DNA of 64,000 nt. Source: a virus. Positions 53,419 to 61,222 of this stretch are shown one piece after another (within the stretch, counting starts at the first letter, position 1; each line of letters begins with the position of its first letter). The position numbers were made by a program, and so were the translations under genes. The notes under the pieces are model-generated. The model saw only the letters and a program-made list of their open reading frames with translations. It did no database searches and was not told where the DNA came from. The stretch covers positions 124,001-188,000 of IMG/VR virus record IMGVR_UViG_3300005253_001115; one strand, given 5' to 3'.

Positions 53419-53855
53419 GGCTTGACCAGCTCACATGTGAAGAATCTCTTGTCCGTCTCCAGCTTTCGCAGGGTCCATCCCTGGAAACCGTAGTGGCGGC
53501 CGTAATTCTTCCATTGCTGTGTGGCCAGGTCCATGTAGAGAAACGACCGAGGGAAGAAGAACCGCTTGTGGGTAGGGTCTCCGAAAGCAGCATCGGGCCA
53601 ATTCTCGGCATCCGGTACCTTCCACCAAAACACCCCGCCCTTCTGTACTACCCGGAACACCTCATTCATGGCGAACATGAACTCATCGTTGTCGAAGTGT
53701 TCCATGAGGTTATCGGCCTCGACTAGCTCCACGGAGTTGTCCTCGTAGGGTAGCCGGTCCTTGCCGATGTTGCAGATGACATCCGCAGGAGCCTGCATGT
53801 CAATGTTGACATAGCCCTTCTTGTGCAGCTTACCGCACCCGATATTTAGCTTCAT
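53415..53855 (-). CDS. SAM-dependent methyltransferase (short, Methyltransf_11-like)
   Basis: A 146-residue protein beginning KLNIGCGKLHKKGYVNID, with the SAM motif right at the N-terminus. VELVEADNLMEHF and VFRVVQKGGVFWWKVPD follow. It lacks the usual N-terminal helical part, so it is at the lower end of the family's size. This short form is common in polysaccharide loci. Acceptor unknown. Confidence 0.75.
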   Translation of the reverse strand: MKLNIGCGKLHKKGYVNIDMQAPADVICNIGKDRLPYEDNSVELVEADNLMEHFDNDEFMFAMNEVFRVVQKGGVFWWKVPDAENWPDAAFGDPTHKRFFFPRSFLYMDLATQQWKNYGRHYGFQGWTLRKLETDKRFFTCELVKP

Positions 53856-54685
53856 TTGTTGCCCCCAGTTCCGGGAGGAGCCATGGCCGCTTTTAGGGCG
53901 TTAAATTTCGCGTCTGCTCTTTTTTGTGCTGCTGAACGCTGTATCGCTTTGGCCACTTGTTTCGCTCTGTCCGCATTTGCCGCCCTGTTCGCTTGTGCCG
54001 CGCTACCCGTTTGTGTTTTTTTAGCTATGGCCGCTTGTGCCACAGCCATCCTTTCAGGAGTGTGCCATTTACTGATGAACAGCTCCTTGGCCTTTTTCTT
54101 GAGGGCCAATATATCCTTGCCGCGTGCTTCAGCTATTGGGGTGCTAGACATTCCGTGATGGAATATGAATACGTCTGTACGGATTGCGGTGGTATAGCCG
54201 TGTTCCTGTACCTCCATACAAAAATCACTGTCTTCGCCGTAAAGTTCAAACTCTTCGTCAAAGCCTCCTATCTCTTCCCACACAGACTTTGGAAAAACGA
54301 TACAAAAACCAACTAGCGGGTACTTGACAACCATAAGCCGCTTGTGCTTTGTTTGGAACTTCCTGCAATTTCCTTGCGGCCCTGTAGACTTGTTGGTCAT
54401 GGGGCCAACGGCCCCCAGTTTGTCATCTTCTTCGAAGCACTCAAGCAGGCGGCTTAGCCACGCTGCCTCTACTCGGGTGTCGTTGTTCAGAAGGCAAATA
54501 TACTCGGCATCCGAGGCCCGAATAAGGTCGTTCCAGACCTTAGACAGCCCCTCATCGGCTTCGTAGTTGTCGTGCGCCGTCAGGACATACTCCACGTCCT
54601 GAGTGTGCTCTTCCACACTAGAGACGCACTCGGCCTCTAGTTCCGGTAAGCCGTATTTGACGATGATGATCTCACACTTCGCCAT
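53852..54685 (-). CDS. Glycosyltransferase, GT2-like, with Ala/Lys-rich C-terminal tail
   Basis: A 277-residue protein starting at the ATG at 54685 (GAGG six nt upstream). CEIIIVKYGLPELEAECVSS opens the GT-A fold. YICLLNNDTRVEAAWL near residue 72 is the nucleotide-sugar site. GGFDEEFELYGEDSDFCMEV near 145 is the typical rhamnosyl/GT2 acceptor motif. Residues of about 213-277 form an Ala/Lys/Arg-rich helix not found in normal GT2 enzymes. Sugar unknown. Confidence 0.8.
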   Translation of the reverse strand: MAKCEIIIVKYGLPELEAECVSSVEEHTQDVEYVLTAHDNYEADEGLSKVWNDLIRASDAEYICLLNNDTRVEAAWLSRLLECFEEDDKLGAVGPMTNKSTGPQGNCRKFQTKHKRLMVVKYPLVGFCIVFPKSVWEEIGGFDEEFELYGEDSDFCMEVQEHGYTTAIRTDVFIFHHGMSSTPIAEARGKDILALKKKAKELFISKWHTPERMAVAQAAIAKKTQTGSAAQANRAANADRAKQVAKAIQRSAAQKRADAKFNALKAAMAPPGTGGNK

Positions 54686-55256
54686 CACGAACCTCGTTCT
54701 TTACGCATCGGGTTCCGTACCGCTTGTTGGGGCCGGACACCTCAATTGATTGCCAAGTGTCGAAATATTCGTCCACGGCCTTATTGGTACCTGGACATCT
54801 GGGGGCATTGTAGTCATCGAAGACCATGATCCCGCCTTCCACCAGACGCGGCCAGAATAGTTCAATGGCAGCCTTCGTGGATTCGTAGATGTCCACATCG
54901 ACATGCACTAGACAGAATCTAAGGTCCGTGAGTCCCTCGGCGCTCTCCGGGAACCAGCCAGGCCAGAACTCCACGTTGTCCCTGTCCTTTAGTAAAGCCT
55001 GTACGGCCTCCAGGGAGGTGTCAGCGAAGTCCCCCGGCTCGTGTATGTCGAACTCGGGGTTGGTCGGCGGCATCCCTTCGAAGGTGTCAAAGAGGTGAAT
55101 GAGCTTCATAGGCAAGTAATCGGCAAGTATCTGGGCAGTTCCGCCTTTATACACACCAATCTCTGCCACACTACCAGTAAGGTCGCGCACCTGTAAACAC
55201 TGCTTGGCTAGGAATTCTTGCCGTACCTCGGGTACGACGCTATTCGTCTTCCTCAT
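54672..55256 (-). CDS. TylF/macrocin-type sugar O-methyltransferase
   Basis: A 194-residue protein starting at the ATG at 55256. VAEIGVYKGGTAQILADYLP is motif I, LIHLFDTFEGMPP follows and CLVHVDVDIYESTKAAIELF with MVFDDYNAPRCPG provides the metal-binding acidic residues typical of TylF enzymes. These methylate deoxysugar hydroxyls. It is the first gene of the cluster in transcription order, overlapping the PhoH stop by 17 nt. Confidence 0.82.
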   Translation of the reverse strand: MRKTNSVVPEVRQEFLAKQCLQVRDLTGSVAEIGVYKGGTAQILADYLPMKLIHLFDTFEGMPPTNPEFDIHEPGDFADTSLEAVQALLKDRDNVEFWPGWFPESAEGLTDLRFCLVHVDVDIYESTKAAIELFWPRLVEGGIMVFDDYNAPRCPGTNKAVDEYFDTWQSIEVSGPNKRYGTRCVKNEVRDGEV

Positions 55257-56991
55257 ACTTTTCAAGCGAAATCAGCACATCCTTGACGATCTTGCTTCTC
55301 GCAACATCCTGGGCCTTGAACATAGTGACTCCAACATCCTCCGTCTCTTGCAACCGTTCAACGATTTTGGCGAGTCCTGACTTGCCGTTAAGGTCCGACT
55401 GGCTGCTGTCACCGCTGATGACCAACTTCACGTTGTCACCGAGCCGGGTTAGCACCATCTTTATTTGGCTATAGGTGCAGTTCTGCGCCTCGTCTAGGAT
55501 GACGAAGCAGTTGTGAAAGGTTCGACCTCTCATGTATGCCACCGGAGCGATCTCAATCACCCCCTTGGCAATCTTGTCTTTAGCTACGTCTATACCCACG
55601 ATGTCGTTCATCGCGTCATACAGGGGTCGCATGTATGGGTCCATCTTCTCTTCTAGCACACCTGGGAGAAAGCCCAGTTTCTCGCCCGCCTCCACGACCG
55701 GTCGAGTCAAAACGATTCTGTTGATGCCTGTGTCCTTCTTGTTCCAAAGATGGCACAAGGCTTGGTACATTGCGAGGTACGTATTGTGCGTAACGCAGTA
55801 ATCGTCAGTAATGTACAGGTGCTCAGAACTATCCACCGATATACATTGGCACTCGATTTCTCCTACGTACTCTATCTTGTCTATCCTCTTTTTTAGCCCT
55901 GCTTCATACTGGCCCTCTCCTTGCAACCTATCAATTTTTCTAGACAATCGAAATAACCTGCGGGGGTTCTTCATTCTTATAGTTACGTTATACGCTCGCT
56001 TACCCTGCTTCAGTTTCCCCTTATACGTGTAATTGGGAATCCTAGTGGTTATCTTGGCAAGCCCACCGAGAGACCTAACTACTTCCTGAACAGACTTCGC
56101 CAGCCGCTCGCTTGCACTGGAATAACTAATTCCTCGTTTAACCTCTACCGTGCCGTCTGTATCCATAAGCCCTTGCAGTAGGGAGAACCGCTGTTCCACC
56201 GTGCCGCTTAGGTAATCGTCAGGTATGAACTTTTCATGGCTTCTTTTGCCAAATAGTCCAATACGCTTCAATTCTACTGTTATGTCATTAGGTGCATTTC
56301 TTTTGTTTTCTCGCTTAACTGTGTAGTCGTATACAGAACTGTTTATTTTGTTCAACATGTAACCAGCGGGTAATTCACTCCCCACTATTTCCAGCATTTC
56401 TGTGTCCGCTGTGGTCAGGCGCGGAGTGTTGGTAGTAAAAGAACCGTCCCCCAACAAAGCCCCCATCAGGTAAGGTGAGATGAAATGCTCAGCGTGCAGC
56501 CCATAGGCTGGCTCGCAAAGTGGTATATACAGCCTATTGCTCTTACTGGGAAGCTTTTTGTACTCAATTAAGTCTTCCAGGCTGACTACTTGGTAACCGT
56601 CAGTATTCCTGGCCCAATCAACATTCCACACTTTCCACAAGTGCTCCTTGCAGGATTCTGCTGAGCTTCCATCAATGAATGTGATTTTATAATAGGCTTT
56701 CTTACCTTGCGGAAAAACTTCACGAACACGCGCAGTCTTGCCATCAGGGGTACATACCTCGTCCCCTGGCTTAATGCTGCCCATGGTCACCCAGCCAGAA
56801 GGCGTTTTTATCCTGGCATGCAAAGGCTGCGCTTTGCCCGTACCTGCGGGTCCTAGTCCGAACGTGACAATATTGTCCTCAATGGTGTCGAGGTATACCT
56901 CTTGGTTTTCAGTCCGAGGCGCAATCTCCTTCAAGGAGTTGTAGTTCTGCGCCTTCTTGCGAGGGGTAGGAGTCGATTTTTGTCGAGTCAA
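55240..56991 (-). CDS. PhoH-like ATPase containing an intein
   Basis: The precursor is 583 residues and starts with TTG at 56991; a TAG two codons upstream rules out an earlier start. Exteins join as GPAGTGK/TYLA, a normal Walker A. C-terminal motifs are ILDEAQNCTYSQIK and ISGDSSQSD. The spliced protein is about 233 residues, the usual phage PhoH size. PhoH proteins are RNA/DNA helicase-like ATPases of uncertain role in phages. The N-terminus overlaps the patatin-like gene by 83 nt. Confidence 0.85.
   Translation of the reverse strand: MTRQKSTPTPRKKAQNYNSLKEIAPRTENQEVYLDTIEDNIVTFGLGPAGTGKAQPLHARIKTPSGWVTMGSIKPGDEVCTPDGKTARVREVFPQGKKAYYKITFIDGSSAESCKEHLWKVWNVDWARNTDGYQVVSLEDLIEYKKLPSKSNRLYIPLCEPAYGLHAEHFISPYLMGALLGDGSFTTNTPRLTTADTEMLEIVGSELPAGYMLNKINSSVYDYTVKRENKRNAPNDITVELKRIGLFGKRSHEKFIPDDYLSGTVEQRFSLLQGLMDTDGTVEVKRGISYSSASERLAKSVQEVVRSLGGLAKITTRIPNYTYKGKLKQGKRAYNVTIRMKNPRRLFRLSRKIDRLQGEGQYEAGLKKRIDKIEYVGEIECQCISVDSSEHLYITDDYCVTHNTYLAMYQALCHLWNKKDTGINRIVLTRPVVEAGEKLGFLPGVLEEKMDPYMRPLYDAMNDIVGIDVAKDKIAKGVIEIAPVAYMRGRTFHNCFVILDEAQNCTYSQIKMVLTRLGDNVKLVISGDSSQSDLNGKSGLAKIVERLQETEDVGVTMFKAQDVARSKIVKDVLISLEKYEEDE
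55783..56832 (-). mobile_element. Class 3-type intein (A1, W-C-T triplet) in Walker A of PhoH
   Basis: It encodes 350 residues, from Ala at precursor residue 54 to Asn before Thr (CVTHN/T). Position 1 is Ala rather than Cys or Ser. Block B has histidine then Trp two later (KEHLWK; intein H64, W66). Block F has Cys at its fourth position (intein C330 in ECQCISVD). Block G carries Thr (T348). This W-C-T set is the mark of class 3 inteins, which start splicing from the block F Cys. LAGLIDADG motifs are LMGALLGDG (122-130) and LLQGLMDTDG. Confidence 0.85.
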
Positions 56992-57814
56992 TGGCTAGTT
57001 CCATATCCAGGGAGTTGGTATATCCCATATCGAACGCTTCGCGAGCTTGCTCAGGTGTCCAATTCAATAGCTCAACAGGTACTGCCGTGCGCGGGCGTAT
57101 TAGGTTAACCTTGATCTTCTTGAACCCGGGTACGTGATTTCTAGCGGCGCATAGTTTCAAGTCCTTAATAGCAGAACTTGCCAAAGTTCCATCAGTCAAT
57201 GAGTTAATGACATCGAACAGGTCATCCGGGTTGCACTTGTAGGTGGTCTTCTGCGACAGGAGTATCAAGGTGATCTCGTCGCAGCCTGCGGAGATGGCGG
57301 GTGCAAGCAGCGCGTTATCAATAGCGCCGCCGTCTACACAGACCAAATCGTCGTTGAACTTTACCGGGGGAAACAGCACAGGAATAGCGCCAGAAGCAAC
57401 AACGTATCGGTAGATGTCAGGATCTTTTCGCGAGAGTTCAAATACCTTTCTCCTTTGTGTGAGGATGTTAGTAGCCACGGCATAAGACTTGAACGAAAAA
57501 TCCAAGGTGTGCCGTGGAAACAGTTTTTGCAAGGTGGGGAGCATAGGAGTGTTGTCTACCAAGTTGCGCGCTTGGATGATGCGCTTCAACTTGGTGATCT
57601 TCTTCGGCTGCTTGAAGAAGTCATCTGGACCTATCTTGTCGGCCAGGTCCCAGGCTCGCTGAGGGTTGCCTTGCATCCATAGAAGGGTGGCTACAGCGCC
57701 TGTGGATGTTCCGTACACATAGTCAAACGCATGCCCTTCTTTCTTGAGGCCAGCCATAGCTCCTGCGCAGTACCACATTTTTGCACCCCCGCCAGACATT
57801 ACCAAGGCTTTCAT
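56909..57814 (-). CDS. Patatin-like phospholipase
   Basis: A 301-residue protein starting at ATG 57814 with GAGGAG nine nt upstream. The oxyanion-hole GGG is at residues 8-10, the nucleophile motif GTSTG at 35-39 (Ser37), and D161-G-G completes the dyad. The family hydrolyses acyl chains of membrane lipids. No signal peptide is seen, so it acts inside the cell. Possible roles are membrane damage for lysis or control of the host membrane. It overlaps the PhoH start by 83 nt. Confidence 0.85.
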   Translation of the reverse strand: MKALVMSGGGAKMWYCAGAMAGLKKEGHAFDYVYGTSTGAVATLLWMQGNPQRAWDLADKIGPDDFFKQPKKITKLKRIIQARNLVDNTPMLPTLQKLFPRHTLDFSFKSYAVATNILTQRRKVFELSRKDPDIYRYVVASGAIPVLFPPVKFNDDLVCVDGGAIDNALLAPAISAGCDEITLILLSQKTTYKCNPDDLFDVINSLTDGTLASSAIKDLKLCAARNHVPGFKKIKVNLIRPRTAVPVELLNWTPEQAREAFDMGYTNSLDMELAIDSTKIDSYPSQEGAELQLLEGDCASD

Positions 57815-57858
57815 GAGGCAAACTCCTCAGCAGTCTTTGTGCAAACTCTCGTTTCCAT
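57811..57858 (-). CDS. Possible 15-codon leader peptide coupled to patatin-like gene
   Basis: An ATG at 57858 with AGGGGAAG about 4 nt upstream opens a 15-codon frame (METRVCTKTAEEFAS) whose TGA overlaps the patatin ATG by four nt. The stop-start overlap and strong ribosome site make a leader plausible, but chance is not excluded. Confidence 0.35.
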   Translation of the reverse strand: METRVCTKTAEEFAS

Positions 57859-57884
57859 AGTCTTCCCCTACCGAAGAGATAAGG

Positions 57885-59375
57885 TCACTCAGATTTTCTG
57901 GTTCGCCTTCCCCAAGTGAGTCTCTTAGTCTTCTTGGGGCGGAAGGCCGCGTTTTTGATGTCGAACCCCTGCTCAAGGTAGACAGCGTTTCTCTTGGTCA
58001 TAGTGCCTATGATAGCACCACGAACCTCGTTCTCCACGTCGTCAACGAAGTCCTTGATGATTGGCTCAGGCTTGCCGTCGTAGTGAGTTCTGATTCGGGA
58101 AAACTCTTGATAAAAGTTGTAAGGGTTGGATGTAGGTAGGACATTGTAGAAGGTGTCCCACAAAGGAACGTCAATTCCGAGTCGGGTAATGCGGCGCATG
58201 GCTACCACGACACGAACCTCTCCCTTGCGAGCACGGTCCCATAGCTTGTCTCGTTCGGTAGTAGCACCGACTACGTGGATGGCGGTGATGCCACGAGCGT
58301 TGATGGCGTCGCTAAGTGCCTTAGCGTGCTTAACGCGCTCGGTCGTAATGAGAATGTAGCGCCCTGCTTCCGCATCTCGTACAGCCTCATCTACAATCAG
58401 TTCGTTACGCTCTTTGCTCTTTACCATGCCAGCTAGCATACTTGGCCATGCGGAAAATTTCTCGACTGTGTAGTCCGTGTGGACGTACTCAACCGAGCAC
58501 TTCATCTGTTTGCTGTTCCCCTCCACCACCACAGGACCCAGGATGTTCTCAATGATTACGTGCAGCTCATTTAGCTTGTAGGGTGTAGCCGAGTTTCCAC
58601 AGCGGTACTTTGCATTGAATGAGCCTACAACCTTTGCGTAACAGGCTGCCTGAGACAGGTGGCTCTCGTCAACGAACACTACGCCGAAGGAGTCCCGGTA
58701 CTTTTTGAGGTAGTGTCGTTTCGACGGGTGCCACCACGACTGCCAGGACGACAGTACGACATCTAGACCCTCGATGTTGTCGAACCCAATCTTATCGAGG
58801 CGACCGACGAGTTTTCGCCCCGCCATCTTCTCCACGTCCTCTACGTCCGTGTGTTCGCGGATAGTTTTCTCGAACTGATCCAAAATATCCCAAATATGGG
58901 AGAGAATCAAAGTCTTTTTCCCAAGGGAACACATGATGTCGGAAACCGTGATGGTCTTTCCAAATCGAGCGGGTGCTTTGATTTGTCCGTAGCCATACTT
59001 CAGCCACGTAGCGGCAACCTCTTGCTGGTTGCGGCCTTGCTCGTCGGTCTCTGGCGTATAGAGCGCGGTCCTCATCGTCAGGGGGTGCTCCATAGGAGGA
59101 GCTACACGTCGGTCCTTGATCTTGAAGCCAGCCTTGCGGCCGAAAAACTTCTTGATCTTGCCTATGTCTCCACGGGCAAAAGAAACCACACGCCCACCGT
59201 TATGCTCACGCCAGAGCTGGATTTCAATTTTGTCTTCTGGATCTTCTGGGTCGGGATCGGGGACGAGATAAGTCCATGCTTGATACATCTCGTCAGTAAC
59301 GAACTCGACAGGAACGTACACTCGTTCTCTAAGGACGGCCTTAGGCTTCTTGGTCGTCTCCTGTCTTGTCGTCAT
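57885..59375 (-). CDS. SF2 DNA helicase (UvsW-like layout)
   Basis: A 496-residue protein starting at the ATG at 59375 with GAGG nine nt upstream. Motif I is IKAPARFGKTIT, motif II VVFVDESH, motif III GNSATPY and motif VI QEFSRIRTH. The N-terminal domain up to about residue 120 is like the DNA-binding part of UvsW-type helicases. Such helicases remodel recombination and replication intermediates. Motif I has R-F-G-K-T rather than the classic G-x-G-K-T. The C-terminus is basic (KTKRLTWGRRTRK). Confidence 0.8.
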   Translation of the reverse strand: MTTRQETTKKPKAVLRERVYVPVEFVTDEMYQAWTYLVPDPDPEDPEDKIEIQLWREHNGGRVVSFARGDIGKIKKFFGRKAGFKIKDRRVAPPMEHPLTMRTALYTPETDEQGRNQQEVAATWLKYGYGQIKAPARFGKTITVSDIMCSLGKKTLILSHIWDILDQFEKTIREHTDVEDVEKMAGRKLVGRLDKIGFDNIEGLDVVLSSWQSWWHPSKRHYLKKYRDSFGVVFVDESHLSQAACYAKVVGSFNAKYRCGNSATPYKLNELHVIIENILGPVVVEGNSKQMKCSVEYVHTDYTVEKFSAWPSMLAGMVKSKERNELIVDEAVRDAEAGRYILITTERVKHAKALSDAINARGITAIHVVGATTERDKLWDRARKGEVRVVVAMRRITRLGIDVPLWDTFYNVLPTSNPYNFYQEFSRIRTHYDGKPEPIIKDFVDDVENEVRGAIIGTMTKRNAVYLEQGFDIKNAAFRPKKTKRLTWGRRTRKSE

Positions 59376-59466
59376 CTTTTCGTACCTCACCACTTACGAC
59401 ATCACCAGTGACTACCTGTCCGACTATCGGCTTAGCTCGGTGCGTCTCCGCAACATGCTCGCCCAT
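59341..59466 (-). CDS. Hypothetical very small acidic protein
   Basis: A 41-residue protein starting at the ATG at 59466, with AGAAGG five nt upstream. A longer in-frame reading starts at 59511 or 59532 inside the upstream gene. Residues 14-30 (IVGQVVTGDVVSGEVRK) could form a small strand pair, and the ends are charged. It overlaps the SF2 helicase start by 35 nt. No family is recognised. Confidence 0.4.
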   Translation of the reverse strand: MGEHVAETHRAKPIVGQVVTGDVVSGEVRKDDDKTGDDQEA

Positions 59467-59491
59467 CGTGACCTTCTCTTCGTTTTCGTTC

Positions 59492-59890
59492 TCATTCGAA
59501 TTCGTCGTCATCGAAATCATCCCCATCGTCATCGAAATCGTCAGATTCCGAGAAGATGTCTTCGCTCGCGTCCTCCTCCGTGACTACGGGCTCTGTTGCT
59601 GCTACCGGCGTAGGCTCTACTGTGCCCTCTACGGTCACATCACCTTCCACTGTTAGTTCTTGCTTGGGCTTGGCCTCCTTGGCTTTCCTGGGCTTACGAT
59701 CGGGCTTGATGTCCTCGTAGACGATTCCTTCAAGCTTCTCTCGGGGGATAAACTCCAGGCGTGTGCCCTTTCTGTATGTGTGCCGAACAGCGACTCCTTC
59801 GGGGGTCTCCGAGACGATCTCAACGTCTTCATCGAGGCAAACAACCTTCGTTTCTCGGTAGAACACCAGAATTTTACCAGTATCAGCCAT
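59492..59890 (-). CDS. Hypothetical protein with very acidic C-terminus
   Basis: A 132-residue protein. The N-terminus (MADTGKILVFYRETKVVCLD) reads as a small beta domain. A Lys-rich hinge follows near residue 63-77. The last 30 residues are mostly Asp, Glu and Phe (DDFDDDGDDFDDDEFE). Acidic C-termini of this kind are common in single-strand-binding and DNA-mimic proteins, but no binding domain is clear. Confidence 0.6.
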   Translation of the reverse strand: MADTGKILVFYRETKVVCLDEDVEIVSETPEGVAVRHTYRKGTRLEFIPREKLEGIVYEDIKPDRKPRKAKEAKPKQELTVEGDVTVEGTVEPTPVAATEPVVTEEDASEDIFSESDDFDDDGDDFDDDEFE

Positions 59891-60156
59891 TACACCTTCC
59901 TCACTTTTACGCTCCCGAGCTTGGACTCGTCACTCGGCCCATTCTTCAGTGTCTCTAGCATCTCCTTTAGGGTAGCGATACCAGATTCAACCTGCGTTAC
60001 CCCACAATCGGGGCAAAAATTGTCTACTTTGGGGTGGGGGCTGTGTCTTACGTAGCTCGTCACCTTCAGCAGCACATCGGGCTTCCTGACCTTCTCCTTG
60101 CACTTTCGGCACGCATTTCCGCGAGGACCGGCAGTAATGATCTTGGCATTAATCAC
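59890..60156 (-). CDS. Hypothetical zinc-ribbon-like protein
   Basis: An 88-residue protein with GTG start at 60156, GGAG seven nt upstream. CRKC (residues 16-19) and CPDC (48-51) are spaced like a zinc ribbon, and the rest is basic with a helical C-terminus. A role in nucleic acid binding or transcription is possible. It shares one base with its downstream neighbour. Confidence 0.6.
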   Translation of the reverse strand: MINAKIITAGPRGNACRKCKEKVRKPDVLLKVTSYVRHSPHPKVDNFCPDCGVTQVESGIATLKEMLETLKNGPSDESKLGSVKVRKV

Positions 60157-60274
60157 TGTCTGGCTCCTCTAGAGATAATACAGCGGGGTTACGATCCGGC
60201 CCCCCTTGGGGACGCAGCCCCTCTTCGGGGTCTTCGTGGCTGCGGGCCGGTTGTCCGCAAAACGGGCATTTCAT
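60149..60274 (-). CDS. Hypothetical 41-residue protein with CxxC
   Basis: A small gene filling the gap between the DHH and zinc-ribbon genes. ATG at 60274 overlaps the DHH stop by four nt (ATGA) and the TAA at 60149 overlaps the next GTG start region. The product begins MKCPFCGQPARSH, one CxxC plus His. The other half is Pro/Glu/Asp-rich. The coupling on both sides supports it as a real gene. Confidence 0.5.
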   Translation of the reverse strand: MKCPFCGQPARSHEDPEEGLRPQGGPDRNPAVLSLEEPDSD

Positions 60275-61164
60275 TTAGTCTTCTTTCCAGCTCCCGGAGA
60301 CGGAAGCTCCTCAATCTCGTGATCTAGGGTGAAGCCAGAGGCTTTAACGTGACCACCACCCCCGAAGCTCTTGGCGAGCTTGCTAACGTCAAAATCGCTA
60401 TCGGCTGCGACCCGGCCGCTGTACTGGTACTTTCCGTCGTTACGCTTGAAGTAGGCCAACACGAATGGGTGACCCTCGGCAATGCCGTTCAGCAAAGAGG
60501 AGATTCCCCAGTGAGAGGTATTTACCACCGGAATGTCGAAATGAATCGACCCGTCAGGTGCCTGAAACGTGATCTGGCGCATCGAGGCCAGCACTGTCTC
60601 GCTGTTGTACTGCTCGATGTAGGCAGTGATAGCCTCACCCTTGTCCCGACACTCGCCGAAGGTAATGTCCCTATCGTAGAGTTTGTCGTAGGTCTCGAAG
60701 CTAATGGGTAGAGTATCAATGAACGCTAGAACATCTGTGGCGTTAGGCCACTTCCATGTCCAGATGTCTCGGGTCTCGATGTAATCGACATGCCAGGGGC
60801 GCTCGACCCCTGGGAAGAAATAGTCCCAGCTCATCCCAGCTCCGCTGCGATCCATGTCGAACTCGCAGAAGTCCAACCCGTGGCACTGGGCCTCGGCAGA
60901 CTTGTGGTGATCGATCACCTTGAGATCAGTCATCCCCGCTATCTTGACGAGATCCTGACGAGGGAAGCAGAAGTCTAGGCTGAAGGTCTGGTCAGCCTTG
61001 GTGATTCGCTTGTACGGCGGCGGCTTGTTGTGTACAGCAGGGTAGTATTCTATCTCCACGTCCTCCATGCCCCGGAAGTACAAATCGGCGCACCACGCGG
61101 CACATACACCGTCCGCGCAACGCCCGTGGTAGATTACCAGAACTTTTTTAGTGCGGTGTGTCAT
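60271..61164 (-). CDS. DHH-family phosphoesterase
   Basis: A 297-residue protein. The ATG at 61164 has AGGAGG six nt upstream; longer readings to 61242 lack a good ribosome site. HGRCADG near residues 13-19, SLDF near 62, VIDHH near 83-87 and TRDIW near 131 are the DHH metal motifs. FGGGGHVKASGF near the C-terminus is DHHA1. Enzymes of the family cleave short oligonucleotides, cyclic dinucleotides or oligo-RNA (NrnA/GdpP-like). In a phage this may recycle nucleotides or break down a host signal. Confidence 0.85.
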   Translation of the reverse strand: MTHRTKKVLVIYHGRCADGVCAAWCADLYFRGMEDVEIEYYPAVHNKPPPYKRITKADQTFSLDFCFPRQDLVKIAGMTDLKVIDHHKSAEAQCHGLDFCEFDMDRSGAGMSWDYFFPGVERPWHVDYIETRDIWTWKWPNATDVLAFIDTLPISFETYDKLYDRDITFGECRDKGEAITAYIEQYNSETVLASMRQITFQAPDGSIHFDIPVVNTSHWGISSLLNGIAEGHPFVLAYFKRNDGKYQYSGRVAADSDFDVSKLAKSFGGGGHVKASGFTLDHEIEELPSPGAGKKTK

Positions 61165-61222
61165 CGATCCCTCCTTGAGATTGGCTGCTTCTTCAAGTTC
61201 AAAATTTGTCATAATTCTCGAC

